Shown: positions 29,030 through 38,797 of the stretch, piece after piece
Layout: the number at the start of each line of letters is the position of its first letter
Numbering within the stretch: the stretch's first letter is position 1
DNA from: Paenibacillus spongiae
Lineage (GTDB): Bacteria; Bacillota; Bacilli; Paenibacillales; Paenibacillaceae
Assembly (NCBI RefSeq): GCF_024734895.1
Contig: NZ_CP091430.1
Span: forward strand, 7,007,501-7,071,500
Length of the DNA: 64,000 nucleotides
Direction: 5' to 3'
Program-made: the position numbers and the translations under genes
The notes under the pieces: model-generated
Told to the model about the DNA's origin: nothing
Database searches by the model: none
The model's input: only the letters and a program-made list of their open reading frames with translations

Positions 29030-29705
29030 AACCGTACTCCCCTCTTGCTTCATCGCGGGCGATTGTACCGGATTCGATGGCGATGACGCGCTTACGGAGC
29101 CTGTTCACAATTTCGCGGTTATGAGTGGCCATAACGATTGTCGTTCCTCGAAAGTTAATCTCTTCAAGCAGGTTCATAATGCCCCATGATGTTTCTGGAT
29201 CAAGATTGCCCGTCGGCTCGTCGGCTACGATAACAGCCGGGCTGTTCACGATCGCCCGTGCGATGGCGACTCGCTGCTGCTCGCCCCCCGACAATTGAGC
29301 GGGCAGGCTGTTAAACTTCTCCTTCAAGCCGACAAGCTCGAGCACTTCCATCGTGCGCTTCTTGATGATGCGGCGGGGCGCTTCAATGACCTCCATCGCA
29401 AACGCTACATTCTCGTAAGCCGTCATCTTGGGGAGCAGCCGGAAGTCTTGGAAGATAACGCCGATGTTACGGCGGACATAAGGGATTTTGCGCGGTTTGA
29501 GCTTGCCGATATTGAATCCGTTTACCGAAATCTGACCTTTGGTTGGAATCTCTTCACGGTAGATCAGCTTCATGAACGTGGACTTGCCGGCACCTGACGG
29601 GCCGACCAGATAGACGAATTCGTTGCGCTCTATAAGAACGGAAACGCCGCACAGCGCATGTGTGCCGTCCGCGTACGTTTTCCAGATGTCTTGCATTTCA
29701 ATCAC
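29019..29705 (-). CDS. ftsE: Cell division ATP-binding protein FtsE
   Basis: 228-residue ABC ATPase that pairs with FtsX. Walker [10 protein letters not shown] at 35-43, Q-loop [10 protein letters not shown] near 84, signature LSGGEQQR near 139, Walker [13 protein letters not shown] near 158-168 and the H-loop ATHN near 193. Starts with GTG at 29705 after AGGA; an in-frame ATG three codons later is possible. First gene of the ftsE-ftsX-M23 unit. The VanW gene is divergent. Confidence 0.96.
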   Translation of the reverse strand: MIEMQDIWKTYADGTHALCGVSVLIERNEFVYLVGPSGAGKSTFMKLIYREEIPTKGQISVNGFNIGKLKPRKIPYVRRNIGVIFQDFRLLPKMTAYENVAFAMEVIEAPRRIIKKRTMEVLELVGLKEKFNSLPAQLSGGEQQRVAIARAIVNSPAVIVADEPTGNLDPETSWGIMNLLEEINFRGTTIVMATHNREIVNRLRKRVIAIESGTIARDEARGEYGYEA

Positions 29706-29740
29706 ATTATCACATCCTGTAGATAGTCAGCTTTTATTTA

Positions 29741-29877
29741 TTCGACAGGCATTCGATAAATCCTCTACTAAAGACCTGAATTCTGTCATTTTTCATAATT
29801 TTCATCTTGCTACATAACGTCACATCAAGCGCTAAAACCTTCATTTTCGACATCTGCTTCTCAACATGTTTGTCGAA
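29741..29877. repeat. TTCGACA repeats between ftsE and the VanW gene
   Basis: TTCGACA at 29741-29747 and 29846-29852, and its inverse TGTCGAA at 29871-29877, the last two being a perfect 7-bp inverted repeat 18 bases apart. The 259-base divergent intergenic region holds no gene. The repeats may be regulator sites; no regulator is named. Confidence 0.35.
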
Positions 29878-29964
29878 TTAGATCCCTGCGATTTTTGGGG
29901 CAAGTATCCAGCCATTACCGCATATACATGAAGGAATCACTCTCGCCTAAGGTGGTCGAAAATC

Positions 29965-31464
29965 ATGAAACGATTTCATATGGTGTGGATGATTCTGATC
30001 GCCGCTCTGCTCGCATACTCCGTCGGCTGGGGATTGATATGGGTCTATACGCATAGAAACACAGTCCCAGACGGAGCTTACGCAAGCAGCGACGGAGAGG
30101 CAGCGCATCAGCTATTATCAAACGGCGAACAAAGGCTGACGTCCGGCAGCCCCCTTCCTCTCGGGGGGCTATCCATCGATGCGGCTCTGCAGCGCCTGAA
30201 TGAACGTTCGGAATCGCTGAAGAAGCTTTCGCTTACCCTGGAAGCGAACGGTACGAAGGTGCTGAACAAAACGTGGACGCTCGAGCAGCTCGGCTTGCAA
30301 ATCGATACGAAGAATGCCCGTGCTGCGATCGCAAGGCTAGGCGAAGGCCGCATGTGGGACAAGGCTATTTACCGCTGGAGCTTTCCCGATCGACTTGACG
30401 TAAGCTTAACCTGGAATTCGCGCGTCTTTGAAAAGGCGGTTCGCAGTCAATGGGGGTATCTGGACGCCAGTACGCCCATCAACGCGTCAAGGGAGATTAC
30501 TTCGGACGATCAAGTTGTCTATAAACCCCATCAGAATGCTTATCGGCTGAATATGGAAGCTTTGTTAACGAACGTTGTGAAGGCCGTCGAAGCGGAACTC
30601 AATGCGGGTTGGGGAGCGAACGCCAAGCCGATTTCCCTGCCGCTTGCCATATCCGTCGTCCATCCGAACGTAACGCTGGAGAGATTAAAGGCGGAAGGCA
30701 TCGAACGGATGATTACCTCATTCTCAACGGACTTTCGTTCGAGCGGAGAAGGGAGAGTCCACAATGTGACGGCAACGGCAAATACGCTTCACGATTGGAA
30801 GCTGGCGCCGGGGGAAGAGTTCGATTACCGCAAGGTCATCGAAGCGACGAGAGTGAAATACGGGTTCCGGGAAGCCCCGGTTATATTGAATGGGGAGCTT
30901 GTCCCAGGTATTGGCGGCGGGATCTGCCAGGTATCCAGCACGCTTTACAGTGCTGCGCTGCGGATCGGCCTCCATATGACCGAGCGTCGCAACCATTCGC
31001 TGCCGGTGTCCTATTTGCCCAAGGGACAAGATGCCACGTTCGCGGAAGGGGCTATTAATTTCAAGTTCAAAAATACGACAGGCAAACATTTGATCATTCG
31101 GACCGAGGTTAGGAACCGCATACTCACCATCAAACTGTTCGGCTCGATGCCCAAGAACGTCCGCTATACGATCGATTCGAAGACGGTGAAGGTCATCGAT
31201 CCCCCGGTTAAGCTGATCGAGTCTGCAGCTGCGGTACCTGGCGGACGTCTGTTGATCAGCACCGGCAAAGCCGGATATGTCGTCGAAACTTACCGGACGA
31301 AGTATCAGGACGACCGCGCCGTATCGCGTGAACGAATCTCGCGCGACACCTATAAAGCGCAGCCTGCCATCTATGGCGTAGCCCCGGAGAACGGCGATCC
31401 GGGTGCAGTACCCGAGGGCTCTCCCCCGCCGAGACAGCTGATCGAGGACGGCGTGAATGAATAG
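29965..31464 (+). CDS. VanW-family envelope protein with PG-binding-4 and G5-like regions
   Basis: 499 residues. One N-terminal membrane anchor (about 6-28, VWMILIAALLAYSVGWGLIWVY), then a putative peptidoglycan-binding type 4 region (about 70-250) and a VanW domain (about 265-400) with the hallmark GIGGGICQVSSTLYSAAL, RRNHSLPVSY and ATFAEGAINFKF. The end (about 400-475) has a beta-rich VETYRTKYQ segment similar to a G5 domain. VanW proteins are named after vancomycin clusters, but most are housekeeping cell-wall proteins of unknown role. AAGGTGG lies nine bases before the ATG. It is a single gene, with a shared terminator downstream. Confidence 0.85.
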   Translation: MKRFHMVWMILIAALLAYSVGWGLIWVYTHRNTVPDGAYASSDGEAAHQLLSNGEQRLTSGSPLPLGGLSIDAALQRLNERSESLKKLSLTLEANGTKVLNKTWTLEQLGLQIDTKNARAAIARLGEGRMWDKAIYRWSFPDRLDVSLTWNSRVFEKAVRSQWGYLDASTPINASREITSDDQVVYKPHQNAYRLNMEALLTNVVKAVEAELNAGWGANAKPISLPLAISVVHPNVTLERLKAEGIERMITSFSTDFRSSGEGRVHNVTATANTLHDWKLAPGEEFDYRKVIEATRVKYGFREAPVILNGELVPGIGGGICQVSSTLYSAALRIGLHMTERRNHSLPVSYLPKGQDATFAEGAINFKFKNTTGKHLIIRTEVRNRILTIKLFGSMPKNVRYTIDSKTVKVIDPPVKLIESAAAVPGGRLLISTGKAGYVVETYRTKYQDDRAVSRERISRDTYKAQPAIYGVAPENGDPGAVPEGSPPPRQLIEDGVNE

Positions 31465-31482
31465 CCGGCCCAATAGCGGCGT

Positions 31483-31536
31483 CAAATAAAAGAGCCTGCC
31501 GCGGCCATCCTCTATGGATGATCGCTACAGGCTCTT
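31483..31536 (-). terminator. Bidirectional terminator between argH and the VanW gene
   Basis: AAGAGCCTG (31490-31498) pairs with CAGGCTCTT (31528-31536). On the minus strand TTTATTTGAC follows, ending the arginine operon; on the plus strand CTTGG follows, so it also closes the VanW gene but less strongly. Confidence 0.8.
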
Positions 31537-31578
31537 CTTGGCGTGCTTAATAAGCAGCGGATTTGTGCTAGGACAAAC

Positions 31579-32994
31579 TTACTGGCTGCGCTTAGCGTAC
31601 TCTTCCGTCCATGCAGCCGTCTTCACGAGCTCCTGCTCTGCGCGGCCTATCGCACCCTCCACCTGCGGGCGGGCCGTGCCGCCGTAGACGTTGCGCGCAT
31701 TAACAACCTGCTCCGGCTGGAGCACCTCGTAGATCCGCTCATCGAACAGGCTGGAGAACTGTTTGAACTCGTCCAGCGTCAGGTCGAGCAAATACTTCCC
31801 TTGCTGAATGCAGTACAAGACCGTCTTGCCGATCACTTCATGCGCTTGACGGAACGGCAGACCTTTGCCGACGAGGAAGTCCGCGATGTCCGTCGCATTG
31901 GAGAAGTCTTGATTGACTGCCTGACGCATCTGGTCTTTGTTGACCTTCATCGTCGCAATCATCGGCGCGAACAGCGAAAGCGCGCCCTGCAGCGTACGAA
32001 CCGTATCGAACATGCCTTCCTTGTCTTCCTGCATGTCCTTGTTATAGGCCAGCGGCAGCGATTTGAGCACGGTCAAGAGGCCGATCAGATTGCCGTATAC
32101 CCGTCCCGTCTTGCCGCGGACAAGCTCCGGCACGTCGGGGTTCTTCTTCTGCGGCATAATGCTGCTGCCTGTGCAGAACGCATCATCTAGCTCGACAAAA
32201 CGGAACTCCGTGCTCGACCACAGGATAAGCTCCTCGCTCAGACGCGACAGATGCGCCATAATAATGGACGCATGGGATAGAAACTCCAGAATGAAATCGC
32301 GGTCGCTCACCGCGTCCAGGCTGTTCTCATAAACGCGGTCGAAATTCAGCTGGCTCGCGACGAAATGGCGGTCGATCGGGAACGTTGTCCCCGCCAGTGC
32401 CCCAGCTCCGAGCGGCAGCATATTAATGCGCTTGTAGCTGTCCTGCAGTCGCTCGATATCACGGCCGAACATCGATACATAGGCCATCATGTGATGTGCG
32501 AACAGGATCGGCTGCGCCCGCTGCAGATGCGTATAGCCCGGCAGAATCGTGTCGAGATTCGCCTTGGCCTGCTCCACGAGAGCGGTTTGCAGCTTCGACA
32601 GCAGCTCGACGAATTCGACGACCCGCTTGCGAAGGTACAAATGCATGTCCGTCGCAACTTGGTCGTTGCGGCTCCGCCCCGTATGCAGCTTGCCGCCGAC
32701 CGGCCCGATTTCTTCAATCAGCGTCTTCTCGATATTCATATGGATATCTTCGTCCGAGATGGAGAATTCGATCTCTCCCCGCTTGATCTTCTGCAGAACG
32801 GCGTGCAATCCGTCCTTGATGGTATCCACGTCGTTCGCAGGCAGAATGCCCTGCTTGCCGAGCATCGTCACATGCGCCAAGCTGCCCTGTATATCTTCCT
32901 CGGCCAGCTCCTTGTCGAACATGATCGATGCCGTATATTCTTCAACCAATTGGTCGGTTTTCTTCGTAAATCGGCCGCCCCAAAGTTTACTCAC
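31579..32994 (-). CDS. argH: Argininosuccinate lyase
   Basis: Last step of arginine synthesis: splits argininosuccinate into arginine and fumarate. 471 residues from GTG at 32994 ([19 protein letters not shown]). The superfamily signature [15 protein letters not shown], with its catalytic serine, lies near residue 280, and the [15 protein letters not shown] and HTHLQ-type ([10 protein letters not shown]) motifs are in place. A longer frame starting with TTG at 33096 would add 34 atypical residues and run into the hairpins after argG; AAGGAG supports 32994. Last gene of the arginine operon, followed by a terminator. Confidence 0.96.
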   Translation of the reverse strand: MSKLWGGRFTKKTDQLVEEYTASIMFDKELAEEDIQGSLAHVTMLGKQGILPANDVDTIKDGLHAVLQKIKRGEIEFSISDEDIHMNIEKTLIEEIGPVGGKLHTGRSRNDQVATDMHLYLRKRVVEFVELLSKLQTALVEQAKANLDTILPGYTHLQRAQPILFAHHMMAYVSMFGRDIERLQDSYKRINMLPLGAGALAGTTFPIDRHFVASQLNFDRVYENSLDAVSDRDFILEFLSHASIIMAHLSRLSEELILWSSTEFRFVELDDAFCTGSSIMPQKKNPDVPELVRGKTGRVYGNLIGLLTVLKSLPLAYNKDMQEDKEGMFDTVRTLQGALSLFAPMIATMKVNKDQMRQAVNQDFSNATDIADFLVGKGLPFRQAHEVIGKTVLYCIQQGKYLLDLTLDEFKQFSSLFDERIYEVLQPEQVVNARNVYGGTARPQVEGAIGRAEQELVKTAAWTEEYAKRSQ

Positions 32995-33062
32995 TGCTGT
33001 TTCCCGCTCCTTTATAAACCCGATGTACCCGCCGCATGCGTTTTTGTGCGATTGCGGGCCGC

Positions 33063-33111
33063 GCCGCCTGTCTTCACAGGCGGCGGGCCCCGGCAAGTAT
33101 AGCCGGGGCCC
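33063..33111 (-). repeat. Two abutting perfect GC hairpins between argG and argH
   Basis: GCCGCCTGT (33063-33071) with ACAGGCGGC (33076-33084), then at once GGGCCCCGGC (33085-33094) with GCCGGGGCCC (33102-33111). Both are perfect, with loops of 4 and 7 bases. No T tract follows on the minus strand. They start 11 bases after the argG stop, so they probably act on the mRNA as a stabiliser, processing site or partial terminator. Confidence 0.85.
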
Positions 33112-33122
33112 AACTGCCGTTA

Positions 33123-34358
33123 TTATTTCTTGCTTTGCTCTACGCCGGACGATACTTTAAGACGCAGGGCGTTCAAGCGGATAAAGCCGGTTGCATCGCC
33201 TTGGTCGTAAGCTTTGGAAGGATCGGCTTCCATCGTAGCGATATCCGGGTTGTACAGGCTGACCGGGCTCTTGACGCCGGCGCCGATCACATTGCCTTTG
33301 TACAGCTTCAGGCGGACGACGCCCGTTACGTTGTTCTGGCTTTCCTTCACGAGCGCTTGCAGCGCAAGACGTTCAGGCGCGAACCAGAATCCGTTGTAAA
33401 CAAGGGTCGCATACTTGGAGATCAGCGAATCGCGCAGATGCATAACGTCGCGGTCCATCGTCAGCGATTCCATCTTGCGGTGAGCCGTGAACAGAATCGT
33501 TCCGCCCGGCGTTTCGTACACACCGCGGCTCTTCATGCCGACGAAGCGGTTCTCGACCATATCGACACGGCCGATGCCGTGTTTGCCGCCAAGCTCATTG
33601 AGCTTATCCATTACCGCCAGCGGGCTCAGCTGCTCGCCGTTAATCGCCACGCAATTGCCGGCCTCGAACGTCAATTCGACATATTCAGCCTGATCCGGCG
33701 CGTCTTCCGGCGATACGCTCAGGACATACATGCCCTTGTTCTCGTCCGCGCTCGGGTCGAACCATGGATCTTCCAGCATACCGCTCTCGAAGCTGATATG
33801 CAGCAGGTTGCGGTCCATGGAATACGGCTTAGCTGCCGAGGCTTGAACCGGAATGTTGTGCTTCTCCGCGTAGGCGATCATCTCCGCACGGCCCGGGAAC
33901 TGCTCGCGGAATTCTTCGCTGCGCCATGGCGCGATTACGGCGATATCCGGAGCCAATGCAGCAGCCGTCAGCTCGAAGCGCACTTGGTCGTTACCTTTGC
34001 CGGTTGCGCCATGGGCAATTGCCGTTGCGCCCTCCGCGCGAGCAATGTCAACCATCCGCTTCGCGATCAGCGGACGCGCAATCGACGTACCGAGCAAATA
34101 TTGCCCCTCGTAGAGCGCGCCTGCCTGGAACATCGGGAAGATGAAGTCCTGTGCAAATTCATCGCGCAGGTCATCGATGTACACTTTCGATGCGCCGGTA
34201 GCCAGCGCTTTGGCTTCCAGACCATCAAGCTCGTCCTTCTGCCCGATATCCGCAGTGAATGCAATGATTTCTGCGTCATAGGTTTCTTTCAGCCATTTTA
34301 GAATAACGGACGTATCGAGACCGCCCGAGTACGCCAATACGATTTTTTCCTTCGCCAT
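33123..34358 (-). CDS. argG: Argininosuccinate synthase
   Basis: Joins citrulline and aspartate with ATP to argininosuccinate. 411 residues from the ATG at 34358 ([17 protein letters not shown]), with the N-type ATP pyrophosphatase P-loop AYSGGLDTS at residues 9-17, [13 protein letters not shown] near 114 and the [10 protein letters not shown] motif near 282. The longer frame to 34379 adds seven residues that include the GAGGAG ribosome binding site, so it is rejected. Sixth gene of the operon; argF lies 53 bases upstream. Confidence 0.97.
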   Translation of the reverse strand: MAKEKIVLAYSGGLDTSVILKWLKETYDAEIIAFTADIGQKDELDGLEAKALATGASKVYIDDLRDEFAQDFIFPMFQAGALYEGQYLLGTSIARPLIAKRMVDIARAEGATAIAHGATGKGNDQVRFELTAAALAPDIAVIAPWRSEEFREQFPGRAEMIAYAEKHNIPVQASAAKPYSMDRNLLHISFESGMLEDPWFDPSADENKGMYVLSVSPEDAPDQAEYVELTFEAGNCVAINGEQLSPLAVMDKLNELGGKHGIGRVDMVENRFVGMKSRGVYETPGGTILFTAHRKMESLTMDRDVMHLRDSLISKYATLVYNGFWFAPERLALQALVKESQNNVTGVVRLKLYKGNVIGAGVKSPVSLYNPDIATMEADPSKAYDQGDATGFIRLNALRLKVSSGVEQSKK

Positions 34359-34411
34359 GGTTTCTCTATCGCTCCTCATTTATGATCGTCGGCCCGCGAA
34401 CGGACCGTTGC

Positions 34412-35368
34412 TTACATGATCGCTGCCATAATCGCTTTCTGCGCGTGCAGGCGGTTCTCCGCCTGGTCGAAGATGATCGAGTGCTTGCCGTCGATGACGC
34501 CCTCGCTCACTTCTTCGCCGCGGTGTGCGGGCAGGCAGTGCATGAACAGGTAGTCGCTCTTCGCATATTTCGTCAACTCTTCGTTCACCTGGTAGCTCGC
34601 GAACGCGATCTCGCGCTCCTTCTGCTCTTGCTCGAAGCCCATGCTCGCCCAAACATCGGTATACACGACGTCAGCGTCGGCAATCGCTTCCTTCGGATCA
34701 CGGTGGACCGATATCTTCGAGCCCGTCGCCGAAGCGGCTTCCATTGTCTGGCGGATAATATCCTCATCCGGCTCATAGCCTTCCGGCGTCGCCACGGACA
34801 TATGCACGCCCAGCTTGGCCGCGCCCATCAGAAGCGAGTGCACCATATTGTTGCCGTCGCCGATATATGCGACCTTGAGTCCCTCCAAGCGTCCCTTGTG
34901 CTCCAGAATCGTCTGGTAGTCGCACAGCGCCTGGCAAGGGTGATTCGTATCCGTCAATCCGTTAATGACCGGAATCGTCGCTCCTCGAGCCAGCTCGATC
35001 ACCGTACGGTGCGCGTACGTGCGGATCATAATCCCGTCCAGATAGCGCGACAACGTCTGCGCTGTATCCCAAATCGTCTCCCCGCGTCCGATCTGCAGGT
35101 CGTTGCCGCTTAAGAACAGCCCCTGGCCGCCAAGCTGGTACATGCCTACCTCGAAGGAAACGCGGGTTCTGGTCGACGATTTCTCGAAGATCATGCCCAG
35201 CGTCTTCCCTTTAAGCGGGTGATAGATCTCGCCGGCCTTCTGTTTGCCCTTCAAATCGATCGCCAGGTCAATCAGGTAACGAACCTCTTCCGGCGAATAA
35301 TCAACGAGTGCGATGAAGTCGCGGCCTCTCAGGCTGGACGCCAGCTCTTCCTTTACTATTGGCTGCAT
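34412..35368 (-). CDS. argF: Ornithine carbamoyltransferase
   Basis: Transfers the carbamoyl group to ornithine, making citrulline. 318 residues from the ATG at 35368 (MQPIVKEELASSLRGRDF). Carbamoyl-phosphate binding motif SSTRTRVSFE near residue 57, HPCQAL near 138, and the ornithine loop HCLPAHRGEEVSE near 272. The frame extends upstream to 35455 into argD, but the AAGGGAG site fits 35368. No carAB genes are in the window, so carbamoyl phosphate comes from elsewhere. Confidence 0.96.
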   Translation of the reverse strand: MQPIVKEELASSLRGRDFIALVDYSPEEVRYLIDLAIDLKGKQKAGEIYHPLKGKTLGMIFEKSSTRTRVSFEVGMYQLGGQGLFLSGNDLQIGRGETIWDTAQTLSRYLDGIMIRTYAHRTVIELARGATIPVINGLTDTNHPCQALCDYQTILEHKGRLEGLKVAYIGDGNNMVHSLLMGAAKLGVHMSVATPEGYEPDEDIIRQTMEAASATGSKISVHRDPKEAIADADVVYTDVWASMGFEQEQKEREIAFASYQVNEELTKYAKSDYLFMHCLPAHRGEEVSEGVIDGKHSIIFDQAENRLHAQKAIMAAIM

Positions 35369-35396
35369 GCTATCGTTTGCTCCCTTCAATCTGTTT

Positions 35397-36590
35397 CTAA
35401 ACGGCTGCCGTCCGCTCTGCAAACATCGCAGCCAGAATACCGACCGCTTGATCAATCTCCTCGCGCGTCACCAGAAGGCTCGGAAGAAGTCGAATAACGT
35501 TCGGGCCCGCCGTAAGAATAAGGAGGCCGCGCTGCATTCCCTCGTTAACGAAGCTTGCTACCGGTTCGGTGCACTCGATTCCGACGATGAGTCCTTTGCC
35601 CCGAATCTCGACCACCAGCGGATGCCCGGCAAGCTTCTCGCGCAGCTGCTCCGCGAGGTATTCGCCCATCTCCGCAGCGCGATCCGCCAGCTTGTCGCCG
35701 ACAATCGTCTCGATCGTCGCCTTCACGACAGCTGTCGCGATCGGCGTGCCGCCGAATGTGGAGCCGTGGCTTCCGGCGCTGAAGGCTTCGGCAAGATAGC
35801 CCTTGCCCAGCATAGCGCCGACCGGGAAGCCGCTTCCGATTCCTTTGGCGAGCGTGAAGATGTCCGGCTCGATGCCGTAATGCTCGAAGGCGAACAGCTT
35901 GCCCGTACGGCCCATGCCGGTCTGGATCTCATCGACAATGAGCAGGATGCCGTTATCTTTGCACAGCTTGGTAATATGCTGAACGAACGCCGGCTCAACC
36001 GGATAGATGCCGCCTTCGGCCTGCACCATCTCGATCATGATCGCCGCTGTCTTGTCGTTAATAGCTGCATCCAGCGCCTGCACATCGTGCAAAGGAACAT
36101 GACGGAACCCTTCCGGTAGTGGAGTGAAGCCGTCCTTGACCTTGTCCTGCCCCGTTGCCGTCAGCGTTGCCAGCGTACGTCCATGGAACGATTGATTGAA
36201 CGTAATGACCTCGTAGCGGCCCGTCCCGGCTACCTTCTGCTGATACCGGCGGGCAAGCTTGATGGCCGCTTCGTTCGCTTCCGCTCCCGAGTTGCAGAAG
36301 AACACCGCATCCGCGCAGCTGTTGTCAGTCAACAGCTTGGCAGCGGCCTCCTGATTCGGAATATGATATAAATTCGAGACATGCCAGAGCTCGTCAAGCT
36401 GCTTCACGAGCGCTTCCTTGATCCGCTGCGGCGCATGGCCCAGATTCGTTACCGCGATTCCGCTCACGAAATCCAAATATTTGTTCCCCTTGTCATCCCA
36501 TAACCAGCTTCCCTGCCCGCGGACAGGCGTAAACGGATATCTGGCATAAGTCGGAAACAGCGAGCTTTCGCTCTTCGTCGCCTCACTCAT
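35397..36590 (-). CDS. argD: Acetylornithine aminotransferase
   Basis: Class III PLP aminotransferase converting N-acetylglutamate semialdehyde to N-acetylornithine. 397 residues with the PLP-binding stretch CNSGAEANEAAIKLAR near 100-115, the DEIQTGMGRTG motif near 220-230 and the Schiff-base lysine in TLAKGIGSGFP near 250. Ribosome binding site GAGAGGTG before the ATG at 36590. Fourth in the operon, 80 bases after argB. Confidence 0.95.
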   Translation of the reverse strand: MSEATKSESSLFPTYARYPFTPVRGQGSWLWDDKGNKYLDFVSGIAVTNLGHAPQRIKEALVKQLDELWHVSNLYHIPNQEAAAKLLTDNSCADAVFFCNSGAEANEAAIKLARRYQQKVAGTGRYEVITFNQSFHGRTLATLTATGQDKVKDGFTPLPEGFRHVPLHDVQALDAAINDKTAAIMIEMVQAEGGIYPVEPAFVQHITKLCKDNGILLIVDEIQTGMGRTGKLFAFEHYGIEPDIFTLAKGIGSGFPVGAMLGKGYLAEAFSAGSHGSTFGGTPIATAVVKATIETIVGDKLADRAAEMGEYLAEQLREKLAGHPLVVEIRGKGLIVGIECTEPVASFVNEGMQRGLLILTAGPNVIRLLPSLLVTREEIDQAVGILAAMFAERTAAV

Positions 36591-36670
36591 CTTCAGTCAC
36601 CTCTCTTATTATCGCTAAAACGGTATAGGCCTCTGCCCCTGCCTCTTCTTGTGCTTACGAGCAGCTTCCG

Positions 36671-37459
36671 CTATTCCCGAACAATCCTCGTGCCGATCCC
36701 GCCCCCGCTAATGGCCTTGCTCAGCACGTTCGGCTCGTCTCCGTTAACGATGACCACTTCGCGGACCCGGCCTTGTATGCATTGAATCGCTGCGCGCACC
36801 TTCGGAATCATGCCTCCGTAGATCTCGCCGCTCGATATCATCGCTTCAATTTCAGCTACGCTGACGGAAGGCAGCACGCGCTTCTCGCCATCGATTGTCT
36901 TCAAGATACCCGGCACATCGGTGACGACGATCATCCGCTCCACCCCGAGATGGGACGCGACCGCGCCCGCCGCCGTATCTGCGTTAATATTATAGCGCTG
37001 GCCTTCACCGTCAATGCCGATCGGAGCAATGACCGGAATATAGCCCATGGCCATTACGCCTTCGATGATGGCTGCGTTGACATCCGTGACGTCGCCGACG
37101 AAGCCGACTTCATTGGCATTTGCCACCGGCTGTGCCGTAATGAGACGGCCGTCTACGCCGGAGAGACCGAGCGACTTGGCTCCGCTGCTCAGCATGCGCC
37201 GGACGATTTCTTTGTTGATGCGTCCCGCCAGGACCATCTCCACCACGTCCAGCACCTCATCGCTCGTCTTGCGCAGGCCGTTCACAAACTCGCTTTCAAT
37301 GCCGAGCTTCCCCAGCGTCTCGGAGATGGCCGGGCCGCCGCCGTGCACGATGACCGGCTTGACGCCATTCTCCTGAAGGCTGCGCAGATCGGCGAAGAAC
37401 GAATCCGGCAGCGCCGCTAACGTGCTGCCGCCGCACTTCATAACAAACCGTTGTTCCAT
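36671..37459 (-). CDS. argB: Acetylglutamate kinase
   Basis: Phosphorylates N-acetylglutamate. 262 residues of the amino-acid kinase fold: MKCGGSTL near residue 7-14, the VHGGGP loop near 39-44, the NGLRKTSDEVLDVVEMVLAG segment near 60-80 and NADTAAGAVASHLG near 158. It lacks the N-terminal helix found in arginine-inhibited hexameric kinases, so direct arginine feedback is less likely; family knowledge, not tested. ATG at 37459 with AAAGGGACGG upstream. Confidence 0.95.
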   Translation of the reverse strand: MEQRFVMKCGGSTLAALPDSFFADLRSLQENGVKPVIVHGGGPAISETLGKLGIESEFVNGLRKTSDEVLDVVEMVLAGRINKEIVRRMLSSGAKSLGLSGVDGRLITAQPVANANEVGFVGDVTDVNAAIIEGVMAMGYIPVIAPIGIDGEGQRYNINADTAAGAVASHLGVERMIVVTDVPGILKTIDGEKRVLPSVSVAEIEAMISSGEIYGGMIPKVRAAIQCIQGRVREVVIVNGDEPNVLSKAISGGGIGTRIVRE

Positions 37460-37507
37460 ATATCGTCCGTCCCTTTCATTACCGTTATGATGGCTTAACC
37501 CCTGACC

Positions 37508-38746
37508 TTATGTCCGGTATGCAGCGTTGATCCGCACATAATCGTATGTAAGGTCGCAGCCCCATGCGGTTGCAGCTCCTTCTCCACCGTGAAGATCGAC
37601 ATGAATGACAACCGTATCGCCCTTCAAATATTCCAGCGCGGCGTCCTCGTCGAAGCCGACCGGGCGCGACTGCTCCATCGTTACGATCTCGCCAAGCCGG
37701 ATGTCGACCGTCTCCGGGTTGACCGGCTGGCCTGCCCGGCCGACGGCCGCAATGATGCGGCCCCAGTTCGCGTCCGCTCCGAAGACCGCGGATTTCACGA
37801 GCGACGAACCGATAACCGTCTTCGCAATAGCCTGCGCCGAATCGTCGGATACCGCGCCGCGCACCTGAACTTCAACCAGCTTCGTCGCACCTTCGCCATC
37901 GCGGGCGATCGCTTTGGCAAGCACTTCGCATACATACCGGAGTCCGTCTGCGAAAGCGGCCCAATCCGGATGAGCCTGCGTCAGCTCGCTGTTGCCCGCA
38001 AGCCCGCTCGCCATAGCTACAAGCATATCGTTCGTGCTCGTATCGCCGTCTACCGTAATCATATTGAAAGTCAGGTCCGTCACCTGCCGCAGCAGCTGCT
38101 GCAGCGCCTCGCCGCCGATGGCCGCGTCGGTTGTGACGAATCCGAGCATCGTCGCCATATTCGGATGAATCATGCCCGAACCTTTGGATGCGCCGGCAAT
38201 GTGCACCGTCTTCCCGTCTATCGTAACGGAAACGCAAGCTTCCTTCTTCGTTAAATCCGTTGTCAGAATCGCTTGGCAGAAGTCGTCTCCCGCATCGTAG
38301 GTAGCAGCCAGTCTCGCCGGGAGTTCCTTGATGCCGCCCAGCACCCGGTCCATCTTCAGCAGCTCGCCGATTACGCCCGTGGATGCAACCGCGACTTGAT
38401 CGGCCGGTACCCCGATCGCCTCAGCGAAATTGCCGCGCATCTCATACGCATCGGCTTCGCCCTGCTTGCCCGTGCAGGCATTCGCATTGCCGCTGTTCAC
38501 GATGACAGCCCGCAGCAGGCCGCCGGCTTGAATGCTCTCGCGCGTCACTTTGATCGGCGCCGCTTGAAACACATTCGTCGTATAGACACCTGCAGCGGTA
38601 GCCGGTACTTCGCATACAATCGCACCGAGATCGTGGCGCGTCGTCTTCTTCAACCCGCAATGCAAGCCCCCCGCCTTAAAACCCTTCGGGGTTGTGATCG
38701 AGCCTTCCGGCATAACCGTATAGGATGATTTCGTACCCTGTCCCAT
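37508..38746 (-). CDS. argJ: Bifunctional glutamate N-acetyltransferase/amino-acid acetyltransferase ArgJ
   Basis: Recycles the acetyl group from N-acetylornithine to glutamate, giving the cyclic arginine pathway. 412 residues. The autocleavage site is seen in HPNMATMLGF (nucleophile threonine after alanine) near residues 195-204, which splits the protein into alpha and beta chains. The N-terminal KGFKAGGLHCGLKK matches the family. Presence of ArgJ and absence of argE nearby support the cyclic route. ATG at 38746 with AAGGAG upstream. Confidence 0.95.
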   Translation of the reverse strand: MGQGTKSSYTVMPEGSITTPKGFKAGGLHCGLKKTTRHDLGAIVCEVPATAAGVYTTNVFQAAPIKVTRESIQAGGLLRAVIVNSGNANACTGKQGEADAYEMRGNFAEAIGVPADQVAVASTGVIGELLKMDRVLGGIKELPARLAATYDAGDDFCQAILTTDLTKKEACVSVTIDGKTVHIAGASKGSGMIHPNMATMLGFVTTDAAIGGEALQQLLRQVTDLTFNMITVDGDTSTNDMLVAMASGLAGNSELTQAHPDWAAFADGLRYVCEVLAKAIARDGEGATKLVEVQVRGAVSDDSAQAIAKTVIGSSLVKSAVFGADANWGRIIAAVGRAGQPVNPETVDIRLGEIVTMEQSRPVGFDEDAALEYLKGDTVVIHVDLHGGEGAATAWGCDLTYDYVRINAAYRT

Positions 38747-38797
38747 TATCGCATCGATTCTCCTTCATTAGGTAAGCTGTATCGCAAGTCCAGCGGC

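Noticed and set aside
33036-34301. 421-codon open frame on the plus strand opposite argG
   Set aside because: It is the mirror frame of a conserved gene with biased third codon positions, has no ribosome binding site and shows no protein-like motif.
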